A DNA stretch of 64,000 nt, taken from JANWXD01 sp037446115. GTDB lineage: Bacteria; Acidobacteriota; Terriglobia; Bryobacterales; Bryobacteraceae. Positions 29,161-37,424 of the stretch are shown here, in pieces. A model generated the notes under the pieces. The model saw nothing but the letters and a program-made list of their open reading frames with translations, searched no databases and was not told where the DNA came from. The DNA lies in the NCBI GenBank assembly GCA_037446115.1, contig JBBIJF010000008.1, forward strand, positions 62,001 to 126,000, given 5' to 3'. How positions within the stretch are numbered: the first letter of the stretch is position 1; each line of letters begins with the position of its first letter. Made by a program: the position numbers and the translations under genes.

Positions 29161-29532
29161 CTACCGGGCCTCGGTAATCTGCCGGATCACGATGCCCCGC
29201 ATCCCTGCCTTCTCGACCACGGTTCCGGTGACCTGGACCTTCTTTTCCACGAAGGGCAGGAGTTTTTCGTTTGGATTCTTGTGATCGAGGGACACCGGCA
29301 GGTAAAGCAGGCCGCTTTGGCTGTCCAGCAGCGCCAGGGGAATGCCGGCTTTGGCGCACATCGCGGCGCACTTTGCGTGCCCCGCGCCCTTGCTGTCATG
29401 GCCGATGTAGCAGGCAGTGTCCACGATCTCGCCGGAGATCGTGACGGACTTCCCTTTGGCCTGGCCCAGAAGCGCCACAGCACCGCCGGCCAATAACCCG
29501 GCCAGAGCCACGTAAGCAACATATGACTTCAT
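29161..29532 (-). CDS. Exported OB-fold-like protein with Cys/His cluster
   Basis: A 123-residue protein from ATG 29532 (AGGAGG 7 bases upstream). Signal peptide of about 22 residues, then GEIVDTACYIGHDSKGAG, HAKCAAMCAKAG and, after a short hydrophobic stretch, KKVQVTGTVVEKAGMRGIV. The beta-rich second half resembles small OB-fold proteins; three Cys and two His in the middle could bind metal. It lies 57 bases upstream of the TolC gene on the same strand and probably belongs to the metal efflux operon. Function is inferred from position. Confidence 0.72.
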   Translation of the reverse strand: MKSYVAYVALAGLLAGGAVALLGQAKGKSVTISGEIVDTACYIGHDSKGAGHAKCAAMCAKAGIPLALLDSQSGLLYLPVSLDHKNPNEKLLPFVEKKVQVTGTVVEKAGMRGIVIRQITEAR

Positions 29533-29631
29533 CTCCAATCCTCCTTTTCAGATTCCGATTCGTTTTGACCGACCACGACGGTAAGCCGCAGTTCGGCCGG
29601 AACAAATGCAGCAGACTGACTTCGCGGAGGA

Positions 29632-30003
29632 TCAGAGCAGAAGCACGGAGTTACGAAGGTAAAGCTGAGGTGGGGATGCCCCGGTGAGCTGCTTCTCGAC
29701 AGGAAACGTTGCAGCCACGGCCGGAAACACGGCTTTAACTGGAAGTGGACTCAGAGCCGGTTCCGGCGCGGGAAGGCCGCGCAGCGAGCCGGCGTCCGGC
29801 AACGTGTAGGCGCCGCCGGCGAAATGCCGGGAACAATCCGGAGGCGTCTGCGACTCACCGCAGTGATTCGGCGGCTGCGGGCAACACCGGGAGGCGTGGG
29901 CGGAAAAGGCTTCAAATGTGGTACAGCCGGCACACTGCATGCCGAACCAGCCTGCAACACCGGCGAAGGCAAGCAGCATTGCAACCGCACGCAGACGCAC
30001 CAC
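29632..30003 (-). CDS. Small Cys-rich exported protein, divergent from NosL-like gene
   Basis: A 123-residue reading frame from GTG 30003 (another GTG follows at 30000). An N-terminal helix (AVAMLLAFAGVAGWFGM) leads to QCAGCTTF, then HASRCCPQPPNHCGES and PPDCSRHFAGG: seven Cys and three His within about 50 residues, suggesting metal coordination. The rest is Pro/Leu-rich. No SD; TATCCT at 30014-30009 lies 5 bases before the GTG, consistent with a leaderless mRNA. Being upstream of the Cus-like genes and facing the same way, it may head the metal operon. Unknown family. Confidence 0.6.
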   Translation of the reverse strand: MVRLRAVAMLLAFAGVAGWFGMQCAGCTTFEAFSAHASRCCPQPPNHCGESQTPPDCSRHFAGGAYTLPDAGSLRGLPAPEPALSPLPVKAVFPAVAATFPVEKQLTGASPPQLYLRNSVLLL

Positions 30004-30059
30004 ATCGTAGGATAACACAACTTCGCCGTCGGGCGTATTATGAGGGTAGGTTGGGCTTT
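30004..30059. promoter_or_regulatory. Divergent promoter region between two metal-related genes
   Basis: Fifty-six bases serve two divergent genes. Rightward -10 TATTAT (30036-30041) is 18 bases before the GTG at 30060. Leftward -10 TATCCT (30014-30009) is 5 bases before GTG 30003. Neither has a clear -35, so an activator may be needed. No known metal-regulator operator was recognised. Confidence 0.45.
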
Positions 30060-30563
30060 GTGCCTTCGAGGCTGACCATCCTCTGTTGTTTCGGGCTGGC
30101 TGCGGCGGCCGCGTGGTTATGGTTTCGTTCGGAGCATGCCGCCCGGCCCAGGACCTGTCCGCTGTGCCTGCGGCCCGTGCATCGTGCTTCCGCCGTCGAA
30201 GCGGAGGTGGAGGGCCGCCGCAGGACGTTATGTTGTGCCGGCTGTGTGCGATCGGCTCACCGTCAGACACGACGCCCTGTGAGAATTTTCCAGTTCACGG
30301 ATTTCGAGTCCCTCCGACCGCTTCGGCCGGAGGAGGCGTTTCTCGTACGCGGAAGCGACGTCAATTTGTGCACGCGCCGCGAACCGCTCGTGGACGCTTC
30401 CAAGCATCCTTTTGAAGAGCACTACGACCGGTGCTCGCCCAGTTTCCTGGCGTTCGCGAGCCGGGAGCGTGCGGAGGCCTTCGCCCGCAGCCACGGCGGC
30501 ACCGTAGTTCCCGCTGCGCGTCTGCTCGCCGACCCAGGCGGCGTGGTGGCGAGTGTACCGTGA
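30060..30563 (+). CDS. NosL-like membrane-anchored Cys-rich protein
   Basis: A 167-residue protein from GTG 30060. One N-terminal membrane helix (LTILCCFGLAAAAAWLWF), then two Cys pairs: TCPLCLRPVHR and LCCAGCVRSAHRQ. The C-terminal half, EEHYDRCSPSFLAFASRERA then FARSHGGTVV, resembles the NosL fold in which a small protein delivers copper (F-A-S-R-x-x-A-x-x-F-x-x-x-H-G-G is the family-like stretch). Nitrous-oxide reductase itself is not in the window. Together with the divergent Cys-rich gene and the CusCBA-like pump, a copper-handling role is the best guess. Confidence 0.65.
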   Translation: MPSRLTILCCFGLAAAAAWLWFRSEHAARPRTCPLCLRPVHRASAVEAEVEGRRRTLCCAGCVRSAHRQTRRPVRIFQFTDFESLRPLRPEEAFLVRGSDVNLCTRREPLVDASKHPFEEHYDRCSPSFLAFASRERAEAFARSHGGTVVPAARLLADPGGVVASVP

Positions 30564-30711
30564 GCAGAGCAGTGGCAGGGTAAACCGGCACAGATCCGGC
30601 GGGCACAGTCTCCCCGTCTTACTGGTGTCACAGCGCCCGCACCCGAGGAGCATGTCGGCGCGGGATTGAGCAGCGCGGCGGCGGTGAGGAGACCTCAAAT
30701 AAGCCCCGTGT

Positions 30712-30717
30712 TATGCT
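30712..30717 (+). promoter_or_regulatory. -10 element TATGCT of the tldD-tldE-lptFG operon
   Basis: TATGCT ends 6 bases before GTG 30724 and there is no SD between them, which predicts a leaderless transcript. Confidence 0.45.
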
Positions 30718-30723
30718 GATGCT

Positions 30724-32403
30724 GTGCGCGGCATCCTGCGGAGTTTGGCCCTCGGCGCAGCAGCCTGCGTACTCAGCGCCCAGACCAGCCCGCTGCTCGA
30801 CATCCTGACCGCAGAACTTGACAGGAATTTCAAGGTCCTCAAGGAAAAAGGCGACCCGGCGCCGTACTTTTTGGCGTACGCCGTATCCGACACCGAAACT
30901 CGGTTGGTTTCGGCCACACTGGGTTTTCTCGAGGGTAAGTCGGCCAACCGCTCGCGTCTGCTGGATGTGACGGTCCGGGTAGGCACGCCGCAGCTGGATA
31001 ACTACCACAGGCTCCCAGGGGATCGTCCCCGCTTCAGCGCCGCTGTCCCCATCCCTCTCGAAGACCTGCCTGCGCCCGTGCGGCAAATCGCGTGGCTCGA
31101 AACCGATCGCACCTACCGGGAGGCCGTCCAGCGGCTCATCCGCATCCGAACCAGTACGCAGGTCAAGCCGGCGGAGGAGGACCCCTCGCCGGACTTCTCG
31201 ATCGAGCCTCCGGAGAAGTATGTGGAGCGATGGGAGCCGCTGCAGTTCCCGGCGGCACTCTGGGAAGACCGGGTCCGGAAATGGTCGGCGGCCCTGGGAA
31301 GGCGCCGGGAAATCCTGGTTTCCAGCGTTACGGTCTTCGCCCAGCGCGAGACGAAATACTACACAACCAGTGAGGGCACCCGGTTACAACACGGCCGCGC
31401 ACTGGCGCGGATTGTGATTTCTGCGCGCGGCCGCGCCCCGGACGGCATGGAACTGAGTGTCGGAGAAACGTTTGAAGCGGAAACGCCCGACCGGTTGCCG
31501 CCCGACAAGGCGGTCATGGAAGCGATTGAGCGTGTGGCGCGGAACCTGGCGGCGCTCGAGCGGGCGCCGGAGGCTGAGCCGTTCGCCGGTCCGGCTATCC
31601 TTTCCGGGCGCGCGGCGGGGGTTTTCTTTCACGAAATTTTTGGACACCGCATTGAAGGGCATCGGCAGAAAGACGAAAGCGAAGGACAGACCTTCGCCAA
31701 AAGCCTCGGCACGAAAGTCCTGCCCGAATTCCTTTCGGTGATTTTCGATCCCACCCGGCGCAGTCTGAACGGCGTAGACCTGAACGGTTACTATCTGTAC
31801 GACGATGAGGGGGTCAAAGCGCGGCCGGTGGTCGTGGTCGAAAATGGCATTCTGAAAACCTTCTTGATGTCGCGCTCGCCCGTGCGCGGCGTTGAGCGCT
31901 CGAACGGCCATGGACGGCGCCAGCCCGGCTTCGAGGTGGTCTCGCGCCAGTCCAACCTGATCGTAGAGTCCTCGCGTCGCGTTCCGGAAAAGAAGCTTCG
32001 CGAAATGCTCCTGGAAGAAGTCCGCCGGCAGAACAAGCCTTACGGGCTGTATTTCGAAGAGGTCACCGGAGGGTTTACCCAGACGGCGCGCCGGGGCTTG
32101 CAGGCGTTTGCGGTAATCCCGATTCTGGTTTACCGGGTGTATCCGGACGGGCGGCCGGATGAACTCGTGCGCGGGGCGGACATTGTAGGCACGCCGCTGG
32201 CCAGTTTCTCCAAGATTCTGGCCACCGGGGACAGCCTGGAGATCTTCAACGGGTTTTGCGGCGCCGAATCCGGCTCGGTGCCTGTCGCTGCCGTGGCTCC
32301 TGCAATTCTGGTTTCCGAGATCGAGATTCAGAAGCGCGAAACGTCGCAGGAGCGGCCCCCGTTGCTGCCGCGACCGGATTTGGGATCGGGGCTCTTCCGA
32401 TGA
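30724..32403 (+). CDS. Exported TldD-type metallopeptidase homologue
   Basis: A 559-residue TldD/PmbA family protein. The active-site motif HExxxH is present (His303-Glu304 to His308 in FFHEIFGHRIEGH), and SFSKILATGDSLEIFNGF matches the family C-terminus. TldD with TldE forms a hollow cytosolic heterodimer that cleaves unfolded peptides. Unlike those, this protein begins with a signal peptide (MRGILRSLALGAAACVLSAQ), so it should act outside the cytoplasm. GTG start without an SD; TATGCT 6 bases upstream. The stop overlaps the start of the TldE-like gene (ATGA). Confidence 0.88.
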   Translation: MRGILRSLALGAAACVLSAQTSPLLDILTAELDRNFKVLKEKGDPAPYFLAYAVSDTETRLVSATLGFLEGKSANRSRLLDVTVRVGTPQLDNYHRLPGDRPRFSAAVPIPLEDLPAPVRQIAWLETDRTYREAVQRLIRIRTSTQVKPAEEDPSPDFSIEPPEKYVERWEPLQFPAALWEDRVRKWSAALGRRREILVSSVTVFAQRETKYYTTSEGTRLQHGRALARIVISARGRAPDGMELSVGETFEAETPDRLPPDKAVMEAIERVARNLAALERAPEAEPFAGPAILSGRAAGVFFHEIFGHRIEGHRQKDESEGQTFAKSLGTKVLPEFLSVIFDPTRRSLNGVDLNGYYLYDDEGVKARPVVVVENGILKTFLMSRSPVRGVERSNGHGRRQPGFEVVSRQSNLIVESSRRVPEKKLREMLLEEVRRQNKPYGLYFEEVTGGFTQTARRGLQAFAVIPILVYRVYPDGRPDELVRGADIVGTPLASFSKILATGDSLEIFNGFCGAESGSVPVAAVAPAILVSEIEIQKRETSQERPPLLPRPDLGSGLFR

Positions 32404-34163
32404 GGATGCCGGGTCACGTTGCCGCAGTCGCGCTGCTGGCCCTCGCATCGGGCCAAGGCCAGACGCAGGAGCCGGATGTGATCCTGCGCGCCCTGCAGGA
32501 CGAGGTCACGCGGACGCTTCAGTTGCAACTGCCCGGCCTGGAACGGCCCTATTACGCTGAGTTCGCGCTCCATGATGGCGAGAGCTTCGCCGTGTCGGCG
32601 ACGCTCGGCGGAACGGTGGCGCGGCGCAACAACCGCTTTCGCCTTCCCTCCGTTCAGGTGCGCGTGGGCGGCTACGAGTTCGACAATACGAATTACGTGT
32701 TCAGCGATTTTGCCTTTGGCGCGCGCGACGCAGGCCGTCCGCCCCTGGAAGACAGCTACCTGGCGCTGCGGCATTTCTTCTGGCTTGCCGGCGATGCGGC
32801 CTATAAAGCCGCGGTCCAGGCGATTGCTCGCAAACGGGCCGCCCTCAAGAACGTCACCGTGACGGAAAACCTGCCGGATTTTTACCGGGCCGAGCCCTTT
32901 CAAATTCGGAACGAAACGCCTCGCATGCACGTGGATGAGGAGCAGTGGGCTGCGGTGGTTCGGCGCGTGTCGTCGGAGTTCGCGGACTTCCGGCACTTGA
33001 TCCGCTCGGGAGCGGACTTCGAGATCGTGCAGAGCGACTATTACTTCGTGAACACGGAAGGGACCACGTGCCGGGTGCCGGAGCGGCTGGTGCACCTGCG
33101 CCTCCACGCCATGGCGCTCGCCGGGGACGGAATGAGCGTGCGCGATGCTGTTACGTTTCTGGCGCGGGAGCCCGACGGGATGCCCGCGGAGAGTGAGTTG
33201 CGCGAGGCGGCACGAAAGCTGGCCCTCCGCGTGACCGAGCTTTCGCAGGCGCCGGTCGGCGAGCCGTACACGGGTCCGGTCTTGTTCGAAGGTGAGGCGG
33301 CCGGACAGATGTTCGCCGAGATCCTTGGACGGAACCTTGCGGCGCGCCGGCGGCCCGTGGGGGAGCCGGGCCGTCCGTTGCCGTTTCAAAGCGGTGAGTT
33401 CGAGGGACGCGTGGGTTCCCGGGTGCTACCGGATTGGATGGATGTGGTGGACGATCCCACGCAGGCGGAATGGCGCGGCCGGCCCCTGCTCGGCCATTAC
33501 CTGGCGGACCTGGAGGGCGTGCCCCCGAGCCCGGTCCGATTGGTCGAACGCGGCATCCTCAGAAGCTTCCTGCTGACGCGGCAGCCCGTGGCGGGTTTCT
33601 CGGCCTCCAACGGGAGGGCACGCCTGCCGGGAGGCTTCGGGCACAAGACTGCCTGGTTCGGGAACCTGTTTGTGCAGGCCGCGGAGGCCTCGCCGCTGGA
33701 GGAACTGAAGAAAAAGTTCGTGTCCCTCTTCCGCGCGCGTAATCTGCCCTACGGGATCATCGTGCGCAAGATGGACTATCCTTCTTCCGCGTCGGTGGAC
33801 GAAGTGCGGCGGCTTTTGGCTCGCACGGCTCAGGCCGGTGACGGAGGGCGTCCGGTCAGTCTTCCGCTGCTGGTCTATCGCCTTTACCCGGACGGGCGGG
33901 AGGAGCTCGTGCGAGGGCTGCGCTTCCGTGGGTTCTCTGCCCGGGCGCTCCGGGATATTGTGGCCGCCTCCGTGGAGACCTTCGTGTTCGAATACCTGGA
34001 AAACGGCGCACCCTTCGCCTTGAGCGGGGCGAGTGGGTTCGTAGCGGAAAGCACCGTTATCGCTCCTTCGGTAGTGTTCGAAGAACTCCAGCTTGAGCGG
34101 GCGCAGGAACAGGTTCCCACGCCTCCGGTCGTGCCGCCGCCGTCCCTGACGTTGCGTCGCTGA
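32400..34163 (+). CDS. Exported TldE/PmbA-type partner, lacking the zinc motif
   Basis: A 587-residue TldD/PmbA family protein from ATG 32400, overlapping the upstream stop (ATGA). Signal peptide HVAAVALLALASGQGQ. In place of HExxxH it has A-E-I-L-G-R (Ala306 to Arg311 in MFAEILGRNLA), so it cannot bind the metal, as in TldE. Its paralogue upstream keeps the motif. The two should form an exported TldD-TldE heterodimer with one active subunit. Other family marks: PVAGFSASNGRARLPGG and NLPYGIIVRKMD. Confidence 0.86.
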   Translation: MRMPGHVAAVALLALASGQGQTQEPDVILRALQDEVTRTLQLQLPGLERPYYAEFALHDGESFAVSATLGGTVARRNNRFRLPSVQVRVGGYEFDNTNYVFSDFAFGARDAGRPPLEDSYLALRHFFWLAGDAAYKAAVQAIARKRAALKNVTVTENLPDFYRAEPFQIRNETPRMHVDEEQWAAVVRRVSSEFADFRHLIRSGADFEIVQSDYYFVNTEGTTCRVPERLVHLRLHAMALAGDGMSVRDAVTFLAREPDGMPAESELREAARKLALRVTELSQAPVGEPYTGPVLFEGEAAGQMFAEILGRNLAARRRPVGEPGRPLPFQSGEFEGRVGSRVLPDWMDVVDDPTQAEWRGRPLLGHYLADLEGVPPSPVRLVERGILRSFLLTRQPVAGFSASNGRARLPGGFGHKTAWFGNLFVQAAEASPLEELKKKFVSLFRARNLPYGIIVRKMDYPSSASVDEVRRLLARTAQAGDGGRPVSLPLLVYRLYPDGREELVRGLRFRGFSARALRDIVAASVETFVFEYLENGAPFALSGASGFVAESTVIAPSVVFEELQLERAQEQVPTPPVVPPPSLTLRR

Positions 34164-34168
34164 CAGCG

Positions 34169-36481
34169 ATGGGTTTAATCGGACGCGCCGTATTCCGCGA
34201 AATCCTCAGCGGAGCGTTGCTCGGGACGCTGCTGTTTACGTTCGTGCTGTTTTTGCAGCGGACGGGGCAGCTCTTCGAGCCGCTGGTGCGCGGCGCAGCG
34301 AGCCCCGGCACCGCCGCTCAGTTACTCCTGCTGGTTCTGCCGTCGGTGTTGCCCTTCACGGTGCCGGTCGGCACGCTGGCCGGCATTCTGATCGCCCTGA
34401 GCCGGATGGCGACGGATGGTGAGGTCACAGCCCTGCGGGCATCCGGAATCCCTGGAGCGCGCCTCGCTACGGCAGTGGCGCTTTTTGCAGCAATTGCCAC
34501 GGTGATCACGGCGGCCGCCTCCTTGTGGCTTGCCCCGTGGTCGATCCGCGAGACCTACCGGATTCTGAACCGTCTGGCGGCAGCGCAGGTCACTGCGGAG
34601 ATCCGTCCCCGCGTTTTTCAAGAGCAGTTCCCGGACACGATTCTTTATGTCGCGGATGTCGTTTCGGGCCCGGTCGTGCGGTGGCGCAAGATCTTCCTCG
34701 CCGACCTGCGGCCCCCTGGCGAGCGGCGCACAGGCCCCCGGGAGGCCGGAGAAGGCCCGCGCATCACCGTGGCGCGTGAAGCGATCGCGATTTCCGACGT
34801 CGCCCACAACCGCATTCAGCTTTCCATGCTGGACGGCAGCACGCACGAGCCCGGCAAGATGCCGGAGGCTTACTACCACAGCTCCTTTCCCCGCGGCGAG
34901 CAAGTGCTCCACGTCCGTCCGCCGAGTGAGCAGCGGGCTCGCCCGTTCCGGGAGACGGACACCGGCCCGCTCTGGCGTCTGGCGCGCGAGTCCTTGGAGG
35001 CCCGCCTGGAACTGCATCAGCGCCTGGCTTTGCCCGCCGCCTGCCTGATACTGGCGCTGGCGGGCATTCCGCTGGGAATTTCCAATCGGAAATCCGGGAA
35101 GGCGGCTTCGGTCGCCCTGGCGGTCTTGGTGGCCTTTCTTTATTACCTCGGTCTGATCAGTCTGATTGGTCTGGCGCGACAAGGAAGTCTGCCGGCAGGC
35201 CCGGCGGTGTGGACTCCCAACACCGTACTGGCCATCACAGGCCTTGTGCTGCTTGTGGGGCTGGAACAGCCGGGGGCCTCCGGCCTGGCGGAGCGTCTTC
35301 GCCGTGCCCAAGCCGCGGTGGGCCTTGCCCTGCGCCGCTGGAGAATCCGCCGGCGGTGCACCAATGGTACGGGCGGGCGTCTGCTGCTGCTGCCACAGCT
35401 GCTCGACACATCCATCCTCAGCAGTTTCGTGACCTATCTCGGGGTTTTTCTGGCAGCCTTCGTCGTCATGACCCACGCCTATACGTTCTTCGAGCTGCTG
35501 GGAGACATCCTGCGGAACAAAATCCCCATGGCGCGCGTGGCGGAATATCACTTCTTCCTGACACCCAAACTGATCAACGACGCGACGCCGGTGAGCGTGA
35601 TGGTCGCGACGCTGGTGACGTTCGGGGTGCTCGCCAAGCATAATGAGCTCATCGCTTGGAAGGCCTGCGGTGTGAGCGTCCACCGGCTCGCCTTGCCGGT
35701 TTTGCTGGCTGCCGCCGCCGTGAGCGCCGCACTCTTCGCCTTCGACTACTACTACGTGGCGCAAGCCAATCGCCGTCAGGACGCCATCCGCAACGAAATC
35801 AAGGGGCGCCCCGTGCAGACCTACCTGCGCCCCTTTACCAAGTGGATCTTCGGGCGCAGGTCGCACATCTACCACTACAAGTACCTGGATCCGGAAGCGG
35901 CGGTGATGGCCGGCGTCAGTGTGTATGAGCTGGACCCGGAGACCTTCCAGCTCCGGCGTCATCTGGCCGCCGAACGTGCCCGCTGGTCGGCTTCGGTGGG
36001 CACGTGGGTGTTCGAGAACGGCTGGGTGCGGGATATCCGCGGTGTCCGTGATCTGAACTTTCGCGTCTTCCAGGCGGCCACGTTCCCCGAGCTCGACGAG
36101 CCGCCCGGCTATTTTCTGAAAGAGGCCAAACCCGATTCCCAGATGAATTTCCACGAACTGGCTGCCTACATCGTTGATCTGGAACAAGGCGGCTTCGACA
36201 CGGTGCGGTTGAGGGTTCAGCTCCAGCGAAAGTTCTCTCAACCGCTGTCCGCCTTGGTGCTGGCTGTGGTGTCGGTGCCCTTTGCGTTCCTGACGGGCAG
36301 TCGCGGGGCGCTGGCGGGCGTCGGCGCGAGCCTGGGCATCGCGGTTGCCTACTGGGCGTTGAGTCAGCTTTTCGAGCAGGTCGGCAATCTCGGACAATTG
36401 CCTCCGGCCGTCGCGGCGTGGTCTCCGAATCTCCTCTTCTTGCTGGTCGGTGCGTACCTGATGGGTCGGATGCGGACTTGA
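34169..36481 (+). CDS. Fused LptF-LptG lipopolysaccharide export permease
   Basis: A 770-residue protein that contains two YjgP/YjgQ (LptF/LptG) modules in one chain. The first (about 1-400) has LPSVLPFTVPVGTLAGILIA and ALAGIPLGISNRKSGKA; the second (about 405-770) starts at LLDTSILSSFVTYLGVFL and has TPVSVMVATLVTFGVLAKHN and VVSVPFAFLTGSRG. Each module has six membrane helices and a periplasmic beta-jellyroll. Normally separate LptF and LptG form the LptB2FG exporter, which pulls LPS from the inner membrane. It starts 5 bases after the tldE stop, in one operon. Confidence 0.9.
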   Translation: MGLIGRAVFREILSGALLGTLLFTFVLFLQRTGQLFEPLVRGAASPGTAAQLLLLVLPSVLPFTVPVGTLAGILIALSRMATDGEVTALRASGIPGARLATAVALFAAIATVITAAASLWLAPWSIRETYRILNRLAAAQVTAEIRPRVFQEQFPDTILYVADVVSGPVVRWRKIFLADLRPPGERRTGPREAGEGPRITVAREAIAISDVAHNRIQLSMLDGSTHEPGKMPEAYYHSSFPRGEQVLHVRPPSEQRARPFRETDTGPLWRLARESLEARLELHQRLALPAACLILALAGIPLGISNRKSGKAASVALAVLVAFLYYLGLISLIGLARQGSLPAGPAVWTPNTVLAITGLVLLVGLEQPGASGLAERLRRAQAAVGLALRRWRIRRRCTNGTGGRLLLLPQLLDTSILSSFVTYLGVFLAAFVVMTHAYTFFELLGDILRNKIPMARVAEYHFFLTPKLINDATPVSVMVATLVTFGVLAKHNELIAWKACGVSVHRLALPVLLAAAAVSAALFAFDYYYVAQANRRQDAIRNEIKGRPVQTYLRPFTKWIFGRRSHIYHYKYLDPEAAVMAGVSVYELDPETFQLRRHLAAERARWSASVGTWVFENGWVRDIRGVRDLNFRVFQAATFPELDEPPGYFLKEAKPDSQMNFHELAAYIVDLEQGGFDTVRLRVQLQRKFSQPLSALVLAVVSVPFAFLTGSRGALAGVGASLGIAVAYWALSQLFEQVGNLGQLPPAVAAWSPNLLFLLVGAYLMGRMRT

Positions 36482-36542
36482 AGGATCCAAGGCCGGACCC
36501 CGCTGCGCGGCTGTCCGCATTACAGTACTTAGAGGGATCGCA

Positions 36543-37424
36543 GTGATTTTCAAACGCGAGGACCCGTTCCGGGAGGTGCCGGTCGAGATCGTGGCCCGCT
36601 ATTGGGATGCGCGGCCCTGCAACATCCGTCACTCCGCCAAGCCGGTGGGCAGCAGGGAATATTTCGACGAAGTCGAAGAGCGCAAGTACCGGGTCGAGCC
36701 GCACATCCCGCGCTTTGCGGAGTTTCCTCGCTGGCGCGGCAAGAAGGTACTCGAGATCGGCTGCGGCATCGGCACCGACACGATCAACTTCGCGCGCCAC
36801 GGCGCCTGGGTGACGGCCGTGGATCTGTCGGAAAAATCACTGGACCTTGCCAAGCAAAGAGCCCGCGTATACGGTTTGATCGACCGGATCCGCTTCTTCC
36901 GCGCGGACGCGGAACGCCTGAGTGACTTCGTGCCGGTCGAGCCGTACGATCTGGTTTATTCTTTCGGAGTCCTCCATCACACGCCCCGTCCGGACCGGGC
37001 GCTCGTCGAGATCCGGCGCTACATGGCGCCCGAGAGCGTTTTCAAGTTGATGGTCTACCACCGGCGGTCTTGGAAGGTTTTCTGGATTGTGATGAGCCGC
37101 GGTAAGGGGCGCTTCTGGCGGCTGGAGGAGCTCGTGGCGCGCTACTCCGAAGCGCAGACCGGGTGCCCGGTTACTCACACGTACACGCGCGGCCAGGCCC
37201 AACGCTGGCTCGCCGCCGGCGGTTTCCAGGTGGTGCGTGCGGAGGTGGATCACATTTTCCCCTACCGCATAGCCGACTACGTCCGGTATCGCTATCGGAA
37301 AGTATGGTATTTCCGCTGGCTGCCGGCCTGGACTTTCCGGTGGCTGGAGCAACGCTTCGGATGGCATCTCTGCCTCACCGCCCGGCTGGCGCAGCCGGCC
37401 TCTGATTCGGATTCGCGTGTCTGA
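36543..37424 (+). CDS. Class I SAM-dependent methyltransferase
   Basis: A 293-residue methyltransferase. Motif I VLEIGCGIGTDTINFARHG, acidic residue at the end of strand 2 in VTAVDLSEKS, and post-I PYDLVYSFGVLHHTPRPDRA. The C-terminus is aromatic and basic (YFRWLPAWTFRWLEQ), perhaps membrane-associated. GTG start with GAGGGAT 7 bases upstream. The next gene, a glycosyltransferase-like protein, overlaps its last 8 bases, so a role in surface glycan or lipid modification is likely. Exact substrate unknown. Confidence 0.85.
   Translation: MIFKREDPFREVPVEIVARYWDARPCNIRHSAKPVGSREYFDEVEERKYRVEPHIPRFAEFPRWRGKKVLEIGCGIGTDTINFARHGAWVTAVDLSEKSLDLAKQRARVYGLIDRIRFFRADAERLSDFVPVEPYDLVYSFGVLHHTPRPDRALVEIRRYMAPESVFKLMVYHRRSWKVFWIVMSRGKGRFWRLEELVARYSEAQTGCPVTHTYTRGQAQRWLAAGGFQVVRAEVDHIFPYRIADYVRYRYRKVWYFRWLPAWTFRWLEQRFGWHLCLTARLAQPASDSDSRV

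Noticed and set aside
34322..36553. Antisense open frame of about 743 codons opposite the Lpt fusion
   Set aside because: Shadow of the LptF-LptG gene; low-complexity composition and no motif.
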